20,070 nt of DNA, taken from positions 1-20,070 of the forward strand of contig ASPC01000025.1 of NCBI GenBank assembly GCA_000405345.1, given 5' to 3'. This document shows positions 5,766-12,973 of this stretch, piece after piece. The stretch is from Atribacteria bacterium SCGC AAA255-N14 (GTDB taxonomy: Bacteria > Atribacterota > JS1 > SB-45 > 34-128). Both the position numbers and the translations under genes were made by a program. How positions within the stretch are numbered: position 1 is the stretch's first letter; every line of letters begins with the position of its first letter. The notes under the pieces were generated by a model. It did no database searches and was not told the origin of the DNA. It was given only the letters and a program-made list of their open reading frames with translations.

Positions 5766-7373
5766 ATGGGAAGAGTAAATCACCAAGCAGGGAAGAGATT
5801 ATTTTTAATTTCATTTTTATTTCTGGGCATCTTTGTTTTATTGGTATCTCCGGTTAGCGCATTGGAAAATGTTATGGATAACGACTGCAATATAAAAGAT
5901 GAGGTTTTTGATAGGGACTGGAAAAAGTACTCTGATTTAGAGAATACACCGCTCACCTTTAAAGAGCATCCTCTCACGGCAAGAAGCCGGGAAACACAAC
6001 AATACTACTTCACGCAGTCAGAGATAGTTGATGCTGAACTTCAGATATTTTTTCTGAAAAGAGACATGGAGATTGACCGTCTTATGCGTCTTGAATTGAA
6101 AGAATATAAGAAAGCACTTGTGGACGGGCACAGGAAAAATTTATTGAAGAGTTTCTGTAGATTGTCATTCCTTACAGTTCATACGACATATGAGGCATAC
6201 CATACAGCTAAATCCCTGGTTGGAACACCTAAAGCCCCTGGTGGTACCTATGGTAATCTGTTTACCACTCCGAGTCTTGTTTCGGCAATAGGATCAGCAC
6301 TCAAAATTACAAATACTTACAAAGCTATGGCTCCTCCGAAGTCATCAGCACTTGCTAATAATACACAAGGTATAGCTAATGTGGTGGATGATGCAACTCT
6401 GAATATTGCTCTTGAAATGGTTGAAAGTCTTGCAGATCCAAAGAAAATTGCTATTGAAGTTGTAACTCAGATAATGAAGGCAGCACCGATACCCACATCT
6501 GCCAATGAGTGGAAGTTGACTGAAGACGACTTTAACATCCTAAGGACAGAGCATCTCAAGAATAAAGAACTCGATAAGACAATAGCGGAAAGTTATAAAG
6601 TGAACTTAGAAAGGAACAATAAAGTCAAGGAATTGGAAGTCCGGATTGAAGAATTGAAAATAGAACTCGCCGAACGGGAGGCGAAGGAGAAGAGCAGAGT
6701 AAAGGACTCATTAGTGGATAATTGTAAAGAAAGAGAAAAGGAAGAGGAAGCAGAGGATGAAAAATGCGATTGTGAGCATCTATGTTTGTGTGATAATGAA
6801 AATGAATGTATGACTGCCGGCGGTTACTGGTATAATGGTCAATGTAATGAGTGCCCGGAAGAAGATACTTTTGACGGAGAATTTAATTGTCCAATTCCAG
6901 CAGGAGTGGAACACATTGTAACAAGCACCGAGGATTATTGGATACTGGATGGCAAGAAAGTTGGTCTATATCAGTCATGGTATGATATTGAAAAAACGAA
7001 GAAACATGATGTCGACTGTCACAGCGCTGAAGGCTATATAGTTAGACAAAAGGGATGGTATGAAGATGGAGCACTCAGGTTGGATTCTACTTTCCCAGAT
7101 GGTAAAAATCCTGGAGAAAATAAGTGGTGGTATAATAATGGAACGCTCGAAATGGAGTTTAATTACAATTACAAAGATGGTAAATTACGTGGAATAATAA
7201 AGAAATGGTATGAAGATGGAACGCTAAAGGAGGAGAGTAATTTAGACGAAAATCGTCAAAAGGATGGAGTATGTAGGGGGTGGTATAAATCTGGAAAACT
7301 CAAGTACGAGTGTAATTTCAAAGAAGGTAAATGTGTAAGTTGCGTCCATGGAGTATGTCGATTATGTCAATAG
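5766..7373 (+). CDS. Secreted MORN-repeat (YwqK-like) protein
   Basis: A 535-aa protein. It begins with a signal peptide (basic GRVNHQAGKR, then LFLISFLFLGIFVLLV, possible cut after SPVSA). Residues about 40-270 are helical and unrecognised. About 271-335 is a charged coiled coil (RNNKVKELEVRIEELKIEL). About 318-375 is a cysteine-rich block (CDCEHLCLC, ECMTAGGYWYNGQCNEC). About 397-515 holds MORN_2 repeats of the YwqK type (QKGWYEDGALRLDSTF, NKWWYNNGTLEMEF, KKWYEDGTLKEESNL, CRGWYKSGKLKYECNFKEGK). ATG 5766 is chosen because AAGGAG (5751-5756) lies 9 bases before it; ATG 5748 has no such site. Export implies an envelope or surface role. Riboswitch 2 upstream suggests c-di-GMP control. Confidence 0.8.
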   Translation: MGRVNHQAGKRLFLISFLFLGIFVLLVSPVSALENVMDNDCNIKDEVFDRDWKKYSDLENTPLTFKEHPLTARSRETQQYYFTQSEIVDAELQIFFLKRDMEIDRLMRLELKEYKKALVDGHRKNLLKSFCRLSFLTVHTTYEAYHTAKSLVGTPKAPGGTYGNLFTTPSLVSAIGSALKITNTYKAMAPPKSSALANNTQGIANVVDDATLNIALEMVESLADPKKIAIEVVTQIMKAAPIPTSANEWKLTEDDFNILRTEHLKNKELDKTIAESYKVNLERNNKVKELEVRIEELKIELAEREAKEKSRVKDSLVDNCKEREKEEEAEDEKCDCEHLCLCDNENECMTAGGYWYNGQCNECPEEDTFDGEFNCPIPAGVEHIVTSTEDYWILDGKKVGLYQSWYDIEKTKKHDVDCHSAEGYIVRQKGWYEDGALRLDSTFPDGKNPGENKWWYNNGTLEMEFNYNYKDGKLRGIIKKWYEDGTLKEESNLDENRQKDGVCRGWYKSGKLKYECNFKEGKCVSCVHGVCRLCQ

Positions 7374-7478
7374 AAAAACCCCCACAACATCTGCGGTTCT
7401 TAAGTCAGGCTATGGCGGGAGAGCGTGCGAAGGGTGTTAAAGGCAAAAAAGTGATATTACAAGGCCCCAGGAACTCTT

Positions 7479-7546
7479 CTCAGTATTTATCAAAGATAAA
7501 GGCCAGAGCTACGGATAGAGTTATCTTTACAAAATAAAATACTGAG
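7479..7546. repeat. Inverted repeat after MORN gene
   Basis: ctcagtattt (7479-7488) and aaatactgag (7537-7546) are perfect inverted copies, with an inner pair aaagataa (7492) and ttatcttt (7521). It could fold into a long hairpin at the mRNA end or mark the edge of a small mobile element. Confidence 0.45.
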
Positions 7547-7556
7547 TATTTCAAAT

Positions 7557-7568
7557 GTGACAGGGGGC
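7557..7568. repeat. Half copy of the palindromic element
   Basis: gtgacagggggc is the reverse complement of 5680-5691. Only half of the hairpin is present, so it appears cut off, possibly in an event linked to the group II intron that starts about 40 bases later. Confidence 0.45.
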
Positions 7569-7607
7569 CGTTGTTAATGCTCAGTAATTCAGCAATTTTT
7601 AGCGGAA

Positions 7608-8245
7608 GAGCGCCAAGAAGTTTTATATTTCTTACAGGGTGAAAGTCCCTGTTGGGTAAGGTCTAGCCAACCACCCATACCAAGTGTTGCATCAAAATGG
7701 GTAACCATTAGATGAAGCGTACACAGGGAAACAGGTAGGCCATAGGGAAGACCGTACTTCCTGAAGTGAATTATACAGCCTCGTAAATAAAAATTAATGC
7801 AGATGGCGACGTCGTTTCCGTAACGGAAGCCTACACAAAAGAATCGCATATGGTGAGATTCTAGAGGGTCTGTCGGGGTCTTGGCACATGGCATGTCTGT
7901 AGAGAGATATAGAGAACTTGGGAGACCCTATCAGCTCCTTATCATAAGGTAAGTCTACCCGATGAAAAGAGAGGATGACTGATGGCTTATAGGGATTCGG
8001 ATCAGCCCATAGTACTTTAATGAAATAGAGGAAGGGGCTGACAGAATACGTAGCCTGCAAAGGAAACATTTGCCGGGCAAGTAGGACTGGAGGAACAAAT
8101 GCAAACCTCCCTGCAGGGAATAGCAAAGAAGGCAATACTAATTTGTCTTTTACGGAAGCGAGTATTTCTGAAGAGCCCAGTGCGGTAGTTCCGCACGCTG
8201 GGATCTGTGCGGGGGCAGTCAGGTAACTGGCTGTCCTACCGTGAC
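7608..8245 (+). mobile_element. Group II intron with deleted RT ORF
   Basis: Domain I is recognisable by ACAGGGTGAAAGTCCCTGT and the following gtctagccaacc. Domain V is a clean 34-nt hairpin at 8173-8206 (GAGCCCAGTGCGG, then CCGCACGCTGGG). Domain VI follows (gcgggggcagtcaggtaact, paired with ggctgtcctaccg), and the 3' end is probably GTGAC at 8241-8245. The 5' end reads GAGCG near 7608 instead of GUGYG and is uncertain. Only the start of the intron-encoded protein remains: ATG 8099 reads MQTSLQGIAKKA and then runs into sequence before domain V, so reverse transcriptase, maturase and endonuclease are missing. It could splice or move only with help in trans. Confidence 0.8.
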
Positions 8246-8271
8246 AACCTGTAGGATCTAAGGAGTTTTTT

Positions 8272-8322
8272 AACGGAGCCAGACAATATCAAGCCCTTTG
8301 GCTTTTGCTGAAGGGCTATTTT
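8272..8322 (-). repeat. Partial recombinase-tail repeat D with terminator
   Basis: Short copy (ggagccagacaatatc followed by the hairpin at 8292-8317, AGCCCTTTGGC with GCTGAAGGGCT, then ATTTTTCT). It directly follows the intron's 3' exon and lies in tandem with copy E. Confidence 0.6.
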
Positions 8323-8344
8323 TCTCCAATGTTTTACAAATTTT

Positions 8345-8496
8345 AATCTTGAAATATTGCTTTAATATTGAAGAATCAACTGGTTTAATCTAATATTTTC
8401 AGTTGCAATATTCCCCTTAAAAGTTCTGAACGCGTCCAATAGGGGGAGCCAGAACATTCCCAGCCCTTTGGCCTTTTGCTGAAGGGCTTTTTTATT
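8345..8496 (-). repeat. Recombinase-tail repeat E with terminator
   Basis: On the minus strand it reads AKGLGMFWLPLLDAFRTFKG then NIATENIRLNQLILQY and a stop, the longest surviving piece of this peptide. At 8376-8450 it is nearly identical to copy A. The hairpin at 8462-8488 and its T-run form a terminator on the plus strand. The DFRNFCM block found in A, B, C and G is absent. Confidence 0.7.
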
Positions 8497-8521
8497 TTTA
8501 TAAATTATTTTTATAAAAAAG

Positions 8522-8550
8522 AAGGATTTTTTAAATCCATGTCGTATATA
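8522..8550 (+). promoter_or_regulatory. Shared AAGGATTTTT / GTCGTAT motif, copy 3
   Basis: AAGGATTTTTTAAATCCATG then TCGTATATA follows terminator E as in units 1 and 3. A separate sigma-A type promoter lies 40 bases further on, so this unit may have two start sites. Confidence 0.45.
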
Positions 8551-8591
8551 TAATATATACAATAAAAAAATAAAGGAAAAATCTAAAAAAA

Positions 8592-8620
8592 TTGACTTTT
8601 TTAATTTATTTTGTTATAGT
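8592..8620 (+). promoter_or_regulatory. Sigma-A type promoter for riboswitch 3 leader
   Basis: TTGACT at 8592 and TATAGT at 8615 are 17 bases apart. Transcription would begin near 8627, about 90 bases before the aptamer. Confidence 0.6.
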
Positions 8621-8690
8621 TAGTTGCCACGTTTAGCAAAATTAAATATTCTATCCTGATGTTACTAGTTTTAACTTTATCAAGTAGAGG

Positions 8691-8713
8691 TGAAGTATTA
8701 AAGTAATACTTCA
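8691..8713 (+). promoter_or_regulatory. 10-bp perfect hairpin just before riboswitch 3
   Basis: TGAAGTATTA, loop AAG, TAATACTTCA. It lies in the leader a few bases before the aptamer and could stabilise the RNA 5' region or bind a regulator. The other aptamers lack an equivalent. Confidence 0.4.
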
Positions 8714-8716
8714 AGA

Positions 8717-8808
8717 GAAGTTGAGAAAGGTAAACTATCCCAAAGGATAGGCCGCAAAGTTATGGGTCTAAATCACTTTTAGTGACAGGACCGCCAGACT
8801 GCCGACTT
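8717..8808 (+). ncRNA. c-di-GMP-I (GEMM-I) riboswitch 3
   Basis: GGTAAACTATCCCAAAGGAT, AGGCCGCAAAGTTATGGGTC and ACAGGACCGCCAGACTGCC give the GEMM-I core with a short P3 hairpin (TCACTTTTAGTGA). The P2 loop is CAAA rather than GNRA. It was probably the switch for the pseudopilin gene at 10800, now separated from it by the IS at 9126-10768. Confidence 0.85.
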
Positions 8809-8840
8809 TTTAACTAAATAAAGAGTGGCAGTTTTTTATT
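8798..8840 (+). terminator. Riboswitch 3 expression-platform terminator
   Basis: ACTGCC (8798-8803) pairs with GGCAGT (8827-8832), followed by TTTTT. The 5' arm overlaps the 3' end of the aptamer, so aptamer and terminator exclude each other; this layout predicts read-through when c-di-GMP is bound. Confidence 0.65.
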
Positions 8841-9125
8841 TTACCTATTATTCCCCATTTCTCTTATTCTTACATTTACAAGCAAAAAATCACTCAAGAA
8901 ATCTTATCATCTACCTGCCAAAAAACTGTCTTTAAAAAATCATTCAAAAAACATTCCAAAACTCGAAAAACCTACACAGAAACCTATTCAAAAAATTGCT
9001 TTGAAAAACAGTCGAAGCACCATTCATAAAATCTTTAATTTTATCAAAAATTAAAGATTAATCTGCCTATAAAAACACAACATCGGTAAATTTTTACAGG
9101 ACAAAAGTTAATAAAAAATAAGTCA
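8841..9125 (+). other. G-poor leader between riboswitch 3 and IS
   Basis: About 285 bases with very few G and many C residues on the plus strand and no ORF. Such a stretch would be unstructured in RNA and is the type of sequence that Rho can load on; this role is inference. It would continue straight into the pseudopilin ribosome binding site if the IS were absent. Confidence 0.4.
9114..9125. repeat. Target-site duplication, left copy
   Basis: AAAAATAAGTCA directly outside the left IS end; identical to 10769-10780. Confidence 0.7.
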
Positions 9126-10768
9126 TAGCCTTTCAGAAAACTCGCTCTTTAAAAATTAAATATTAGGAAGGAAAGATTTTACAAAGCGAATCTTATCTTT
9201 GTTACCTGTCTTAGCAGCAGTCAAGGCTATAAGAAGGACGGTAATGTGGGCGATAGTACAGTGATTAGAAACAGCCTGAAGTCCTCTGACACTCGGATTT
9301 TGCATACAAAGGTCAAGTAACCTGGAAAATATCCTTTCACACCCACTGCGGAGGTTGTAAATCTTCTTAAATCCCGGAGTGCCATAAGCAATCTGTTTGC
9401 GGATATCCTCGCTAACTACCTGAGTATAGGCAAAACAGCCTGTGCCTTTTACAAACTGGGGATGCATCCAGGGACAGAAGGGATGTTCTTTTCTAAACTT
9501 TTTAGAATGGATAATAGGACAAACAAACTTGACTCTGGTTCTGTTTCCTTCTTTGTACTTACCCCAGTATAACATCTCGAAGCCGGCTAGGCAGATGCGG
9601 TTACCGCTTGAGGAAACTTTAAGATCTTTTTCTCTTCTTAGATTTCGAGCAATATAGGGCTTAGCCTTAAGGTCATTGATAATAAAAGAAAGGACCTTTG
9701 CCGAATCAAGGCCCGCATCAGCGATTACCGCACAGATACTAAGGTCGAATCTATCTTTAGCCAATTCAAGCTGAGGGATAATAACCTTGCTGTCTACTAC
9801 ATTGGCTGCCCTGGTTTCTTCTGTAATAGGTAATTCCGATAAGGCATCAGAGAGGACAAAATTCCGGTAGCCCCAGAAGTATTTGATCTCTTTCTGAAAA
9901 GGCTTGGGGAAATGGACCATGATACTAAGACGAGATTCCGGATCTCCTTTGGGCTTTTTGGTCTTACTAAATCTATCCTTAATAGAAGTCTTGAGGTTAT
10001 TTTCTTTAACTTTAACCGGGATATTAGAGGAATCGAAGGTAAGATAAGTTCCCTTAATCTCTTTAATTTCAATTAACTTGCTTACCAGAGAGTCTCTTAT
10101 TTCCTGGAAGATCCTATTTTCAGTATCTCCTAAAAAGGCCGAAAAATTCTCCACACAAGGTAGCCGAAGGGGATAAAAACCAAAGACTAAAGCTAAATCA
10201 GGATTATCCTGAAATTCTCTTGCCAGATCAGAAAGATAAGATATATTTTTAATGTTTTTGTAAATAAGCGCTTTAAGTAAAGCTTTATAGGGAATAGGTG
10301 GTCTGCCGGTAGAAGGATACAGTATCTCTAATGATGAGGTATCAAGAAAAGAGAAAAGAATTTCGTATTTCTCTAAAGGTTTTAAATTAAAAACAGTTTT
10401 AACTTTAAAAAGAAGTTTTTGGTTTGCCTTAAACCTATTCATAATATTACCCCCTACTTTTCTGAAAAGTTACTAAAACTAAAAACAGTATTCTTAAAAT
10501 ATTATAGGGCAAAAGGTAGGTGGAGGTGAAATCAAATTCAGATTAGCAAATAATTTGCTTGAAATAGAGATAAGGGTTTCAGAAAACTTTAGAAGGTGAA
10601 AAAAATCCACCTCCAAGCCCCTAAAAAATCGATAAAATGAGCAGAAATTAACCGATAACCTTCCAAAACCCTTATCAGATAAGGGTTTCAAGGGTGGAGG
10701 TGAAGAACAAAATAGAGGTACTCTAAAAGCCTTGTAAGACAAGGGTTTCAGAGTTTTCTGAAAGGCAC
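9126..10768 (-). mobile_element. IS element with 16-bp inverted repeats
   Basis: gcctttcagaaaactc (9128-9143) and gagttttctgaaaggc (10751-10766) are perfect 16-bp inverted repeats. They enclose one transposase gene, and both sides are flanked by the 12-bp direct repeat AAAAATAAGTCA. The right end has about 300 bases of noncoding DNA with three copies of aagggtttca (10572, 10681, 10741), a palindrome AACCCTTATC-A-GATAAGGGTT (10667-10687) and copies of GGTGGAGGT in both orientations, likely transposase-binding or regulatory sites. All parts are intact, so the insertion looks recent. Family IS4/IS1182-like; exact family not determined. Confidence 0.85.
9156..10442 (-). CDS. DDE transposase (IS4/IS1182-like)
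   Basis: A 428-aa transposase of full length. The N-terminal part (residues about 35-115, GRPPIPYKALLKALIYK) is the usual helical DNA-binding region of IS1182/IS5-like enzymes. The RNase-H-like DDE core shows the first Asp in GTYLTFDSSNIPVKV, the second in CAVIADAGLDSAKVL and the Glu in LRSGCERIFSRLLDL. The enzyme cuts and joins IS ends at the inverted repeats that flank it. The gene fills most of the element and is transcribed opposite to the host unit. The exact family cannot be settled by eye. Confidence 0.88.
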   Translation of the reverse strand: MNRFKANQKLLFKVKTVFNLKPLEKYEILFSFLDTSSLEILYPSTGRPPIPYKALLKALIYKNIKNISYLSDLAREFQDNPDLALVFGFYPLRLPCVENFSAFLGDTENRIFQEIRDSLVSKLIEIKEIKGTYLTFDSSNIPVKVKENNLKTSIKDRFSKTKKPKGDPESRLSIMVHFPKPFQKEIKYFWGYRNFVLSDALSELPITEETRAANVVDSKVIIPQLELAKDRFDLSICAVIADAGLDSAKVLSFIINDLKAKPYIARNLRREKDLKVSSSGNRICLAGFEMLYWGKYKEGNRTRVKFVCPIIHSKKFRKEHPFCPWMHPQFVKGTGCFAYTQVVSEDIRKQIAYGTPGFKKIYNLRSGCERIFSRLLDLCMQNPSVRGLQAVSNHCTIAHITVLLIALTAAKTGNKDKIRFVKSFLPNI

Positions 10769-10780
10769 AAAAATAAGTCA
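10769..10780. repeat. Target-site duplication, right copy
   Basis: AAAAATAAGTCA, the partner of 9114-9125. Removing the IS and one copy joins the riboswitch 3 leader directly to AGTAAAGGAGGTGAG, the ribosome binding site of the pseudopilin gene. Confidence 0.7.
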
Positions 10781-10799
10781 AGTAAAGGAGGTGAGAAAT

Positions 10800-11984
10800 A
10801 TGAAAAAAAAGAATAATAAAATAAAATACAATAAATTAAAAAATTTATTGTCAAATCAAAGAGGTGCAGCTCTCTTATCTGTCTTGATATTTACTTTTCT
10901 AATGTTGACTTTTGTAGTGGCTTTAATGGCAATGACCAGCAATGACATTAAACTATCTTCTATGCAGAGAGATACTACAAAAGCATTATATCAAGCAGAC
11001 GGGGGGATTGAAAAATCGATTTGGTATTTAAATTCATCCGAAGATAATCCCGATGGTATGGATTTTGTAGGTGACCTTCATCAAGGTACTACTACAGAAT
11101 ATTATGATGTAGAAGTTCAAGTTGCTGTTCCTGGTACACCTGAATATCCTGAAGAAATAAAGACCCTTATCTCAACCGGAACAATTGAAGGAGGAGGCAA
11201 ATATGTGCAGGATCGTGTGGTTGAAGTAAAGTTAAAAAAGGGAATAACGCCTGTCCCTGGTCTAACTTATGACAAGGCTATTTTTACAGACGATGATATG
11301 GAATTTAAAGGAGGCATATCTATTAGCGGTAATATTCATTCCAATGGAGATCTAACTATTACAAGTACTGAGGTTTTTAACTTGGAGAATGGAGAAGCTA
11401 CCGCATGCGGCACTAATGAGTATGATCCTGGTGCTGATCCTGTACCCCCTGAAGAGTTTCCTCATATTGATTGGCCTTATTTCCAAGATTTGGCCGATAG
11501 AGAAGTTGATGGGGGTTTTTACTATGATGCAGACCCTACTATACCTGGCGATAACACGGTTATTTTTAATGACCCAAAATATTTAAGCGGCATACATTAC
11601 ATAGATGGAAATGTCATTATAAAAACTGATTTAATACTTGAAAATGCAACCATTGCAGCTTTCGGTACAATTGATATTTTAGGAAATGGAAGTATAACTT
11701 TAGTGAATGATCTTACAACTCATCCTCTTAGCCTGGTAGCTAAAGGAGATATAACCAACGGAGGATCTATTCATGGTGAAGGAGTCATTCAAACTGAGGG
11801 AGGTTTTGAAAATAACGGTGTTGTTGACATTAACCAAGGGGCTATTTATGCTATTACAGGAGTTTTTAATGGTGGCGGAGGAGTTGCATTTAATGTTGCC
11901 TATGCTACAGATTTAATTAGCGTTACAGTTCTTGGTACTGGCATTCCGATTTGGAGAAAAATCTCCTGGAGAGAAGTATATTAA
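10800..11984 (+). CDS. PilX-like pseudopilin / surface protein
   Basis: A 394-aa protein. Near the N-terminus is a type IV pilin-like segment (NQRGAALLSVLIFTFLMLTF followed by VVALMAMTSNDIKLSS), in which NQRGAALL resembles the PilX prepilin site, and the PilX_N pattern RDTTKALYQADGGIEKSIWY follows. The rest is beta-rich (GGISISGNIHSNGDLTITST, GTIDILGNGSITLVNDL) and recalls the repetitive domain that follows PilX_N in many minor pilins. It is expected at the membrane as part of a type IV pilus or secretion pseudopilus. ATG 10800 is placed 8 bases after AAAGGAGG. No other pilus gene is nearby. Riboswitch 3 is probably its ancestral control, now interrupted by the IS. Confidence 0.8.
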   Translation: MKKKNNKIKYNKLKNLLSNQRGAALLSVLIFTFLMLTFVVALMAMTSNDIKLSSMQRDTTKALYQADGGIEKSIWYLNSSEDNPDGMDFVGDLHQGTTTEYYDVEVQVAVPGTPEYPEEIKTLISTGTIEGGGKYVQDRVVEVKLKKGITPVPGLTYDKAIFTDDDMEFKGGISISGNIHSNGDLTITSTEVFNLENGEATACGTNEYDPGADPVPPEEFPHIDWPYFQDLADREVDGGFYYDADPTIPGDNTVIFNDPKYLSGIHYIDGNVIIKTDLILENATIAAFGTIDILGNGSITLVNDLTTHPLSLVAKGDITNGGSIHGEGVIQTEGGFENNGVVDINQGAIYAITGVFNGGGGVAFNVAYATDLISVTVLGTGIPIWRKISWREVY

Positions 11985-12010
11985 ATATTTTTCAAAATAT
12001 TTTTCAAAAA

Positions 12011-12038
12011 AAGGATTTTTAAAAATTGTGTAGTATTA
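12011..12038 (+). promoter_or_regulatory. Shared AAGGATTTTT / GTAGTAT motif, copy 4
   Basis: AAGGATTTTTAAAAATTGTG then TAGTATTA, about 160 bases before the GTG start at 12197. It differs from the other copies by one base in the second block (GTAGTAT for GTCGTAT). Here no riboswitch or tail repeat lies next to it, so the motif is not tied to those elements, which supports a promoter role. Confidence 0.4.
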
Positions 12039-12196
12039 AAATATAGAAAGATATGAGAAATTTAGATTATGAATAGTTAGAAGAAAGATAAAAGACATTA
12101 TTAGAGAATTTTAAAATAAATAGTAAGCTCGGATATAAAGAATTAGACGCGATTTCAACCCGCTTATACTAGTAAGAAAAAAAGAGGTAACATATC

Positions 12197-12595
12197 GTGG
12201 CTCAGAAGGATGATGTTAAAGTGTTGAAAGTCACCTTGATAATTGTCGCGGTTTTAGCGTTTGTCTATGGGATCGGTTTATTGTTCGTTCCTGGTACATT
12301 GGTAAAATTGAATGCTGGAAACCCTTTTGAATTCGGCTGGTTACGATGGTCGGGAGGTGTGATCATCGCACTGGGAATTGGTGCCTTAATGGTTTCTAGT
12401 AAATCTGAAAAACAGGGTATCTTTGTAACATCAATGGCATTGGCTGCTTTATTTGCCGGTCTAGGGAACCTGTACAGTTGGATTATGCAAGAAGGTAGCG
12501 GAGCAACCTGGTTCACTGCATTACCAACGTGTCTTTTTTTAGTACTATCCTGCCTTCTCTGGTGGGGTCGTGGACAGGCTAAAGGAATTCTCTGA
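12197..12595 (+). CDS. Four-helix membrane protein (DUF4345-like)
   Basis: A 132-aa protein with four hydrophobic segments: VTLIIVAVLAFVYGIGLLFV, WLRWSGGVIIALGIGALMV, FVTSMALAALFAGLGNLYSW and ALPTCLFLVLSCLLWW. The pattern FVPGTLVKLNAGNPFEFGWL before RWSGG is like small DUF4345-type membrane proteins; function unknown. The GTG start follows AAAGAGG at a 9-base spacing. Base composition is higher in G+C than the neighbouring genes. It has its own upstream motif at 12011 and no riboswitch. Confidence 0.7.
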   Translation: MAQKDDVKVLKVTLIIVAVLAFVYGIGLLFVPGTLVKLNAGNPFEFGWLRWSGGVIIALGIGALMVSSKSEKQGIFVTSMALAALFAGLGNLYSWIMQEGSGATWFTALPTCLFLVLSCLLWWGRGQAKGIL

Positions 12596-12970
12596 TCAGG
12601 ACAGCGAGTGATTTATTTAAGTGCCGAGTAAGACATTTGGATACCTTTCTCTCTGTCCCATATTGTCTTATAACTTAAGGGAGATATTATTTTGTAGATA
12701 TAACTATGGAATTTTCTCTGGCGTTACCTATGGAATTTATTATAGCTTTGAGGGTGATTAGAAGAAATCATAAAATGCGGGCTGAAAAAGCATCTAACCT
12801 TGAAGTTTTATTCTAGGTAAGTTTTTCTAAATGTGAGTATAATATAGTAAAAAAGATTAATTCACTTAAAGTTAATTATCTAAGAAGTCAAGTAAATCCC
12901 TATATGCCCAGCTCTGACCCTTTTCATTTTAAGATCTAACTTATCCTATAAAAGCACGCTTTCAGATACC
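12596..12970. other. No recognisable gene
   Basis: AT-rich spacer of about 375 bases with short broken frames only. A -10-like block (tataatatag, about 12838) is the only promoter-like sign. Confidence 0.35.
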
Positions 12971-12973
12971 AAC

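Noticed and set aside
7331..7537. 68-aa plus-strand ORF overlapping the end of the MORN gene
   Set aside because: It overlaps a well-supported gene in another frame, has low-complexity content and no ribosome binding site.
7589..8135. Two overlapping minus-strand ORFs of 101 and 113 aa
   Set aside because: They lie antisense to the structured RNA of the group II intron; such frames are often miscalled in introns and have no ribosome binding sites.
8362..8562. 66-aa minus-strand ORF
   Set aside because: Its second half is the recombinase-tail peptide of repeat E and its first half runs through the terminator and promoter motif; no ribosome binding site. Treated as part of the repeat.
10494..10781. 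95-aa minus-strand ORF upstream of the transposase
   Set aside because: It lies across the IS right end with repeated hairpins and has a repetitive, unlikely composition and no ribosome binding site.
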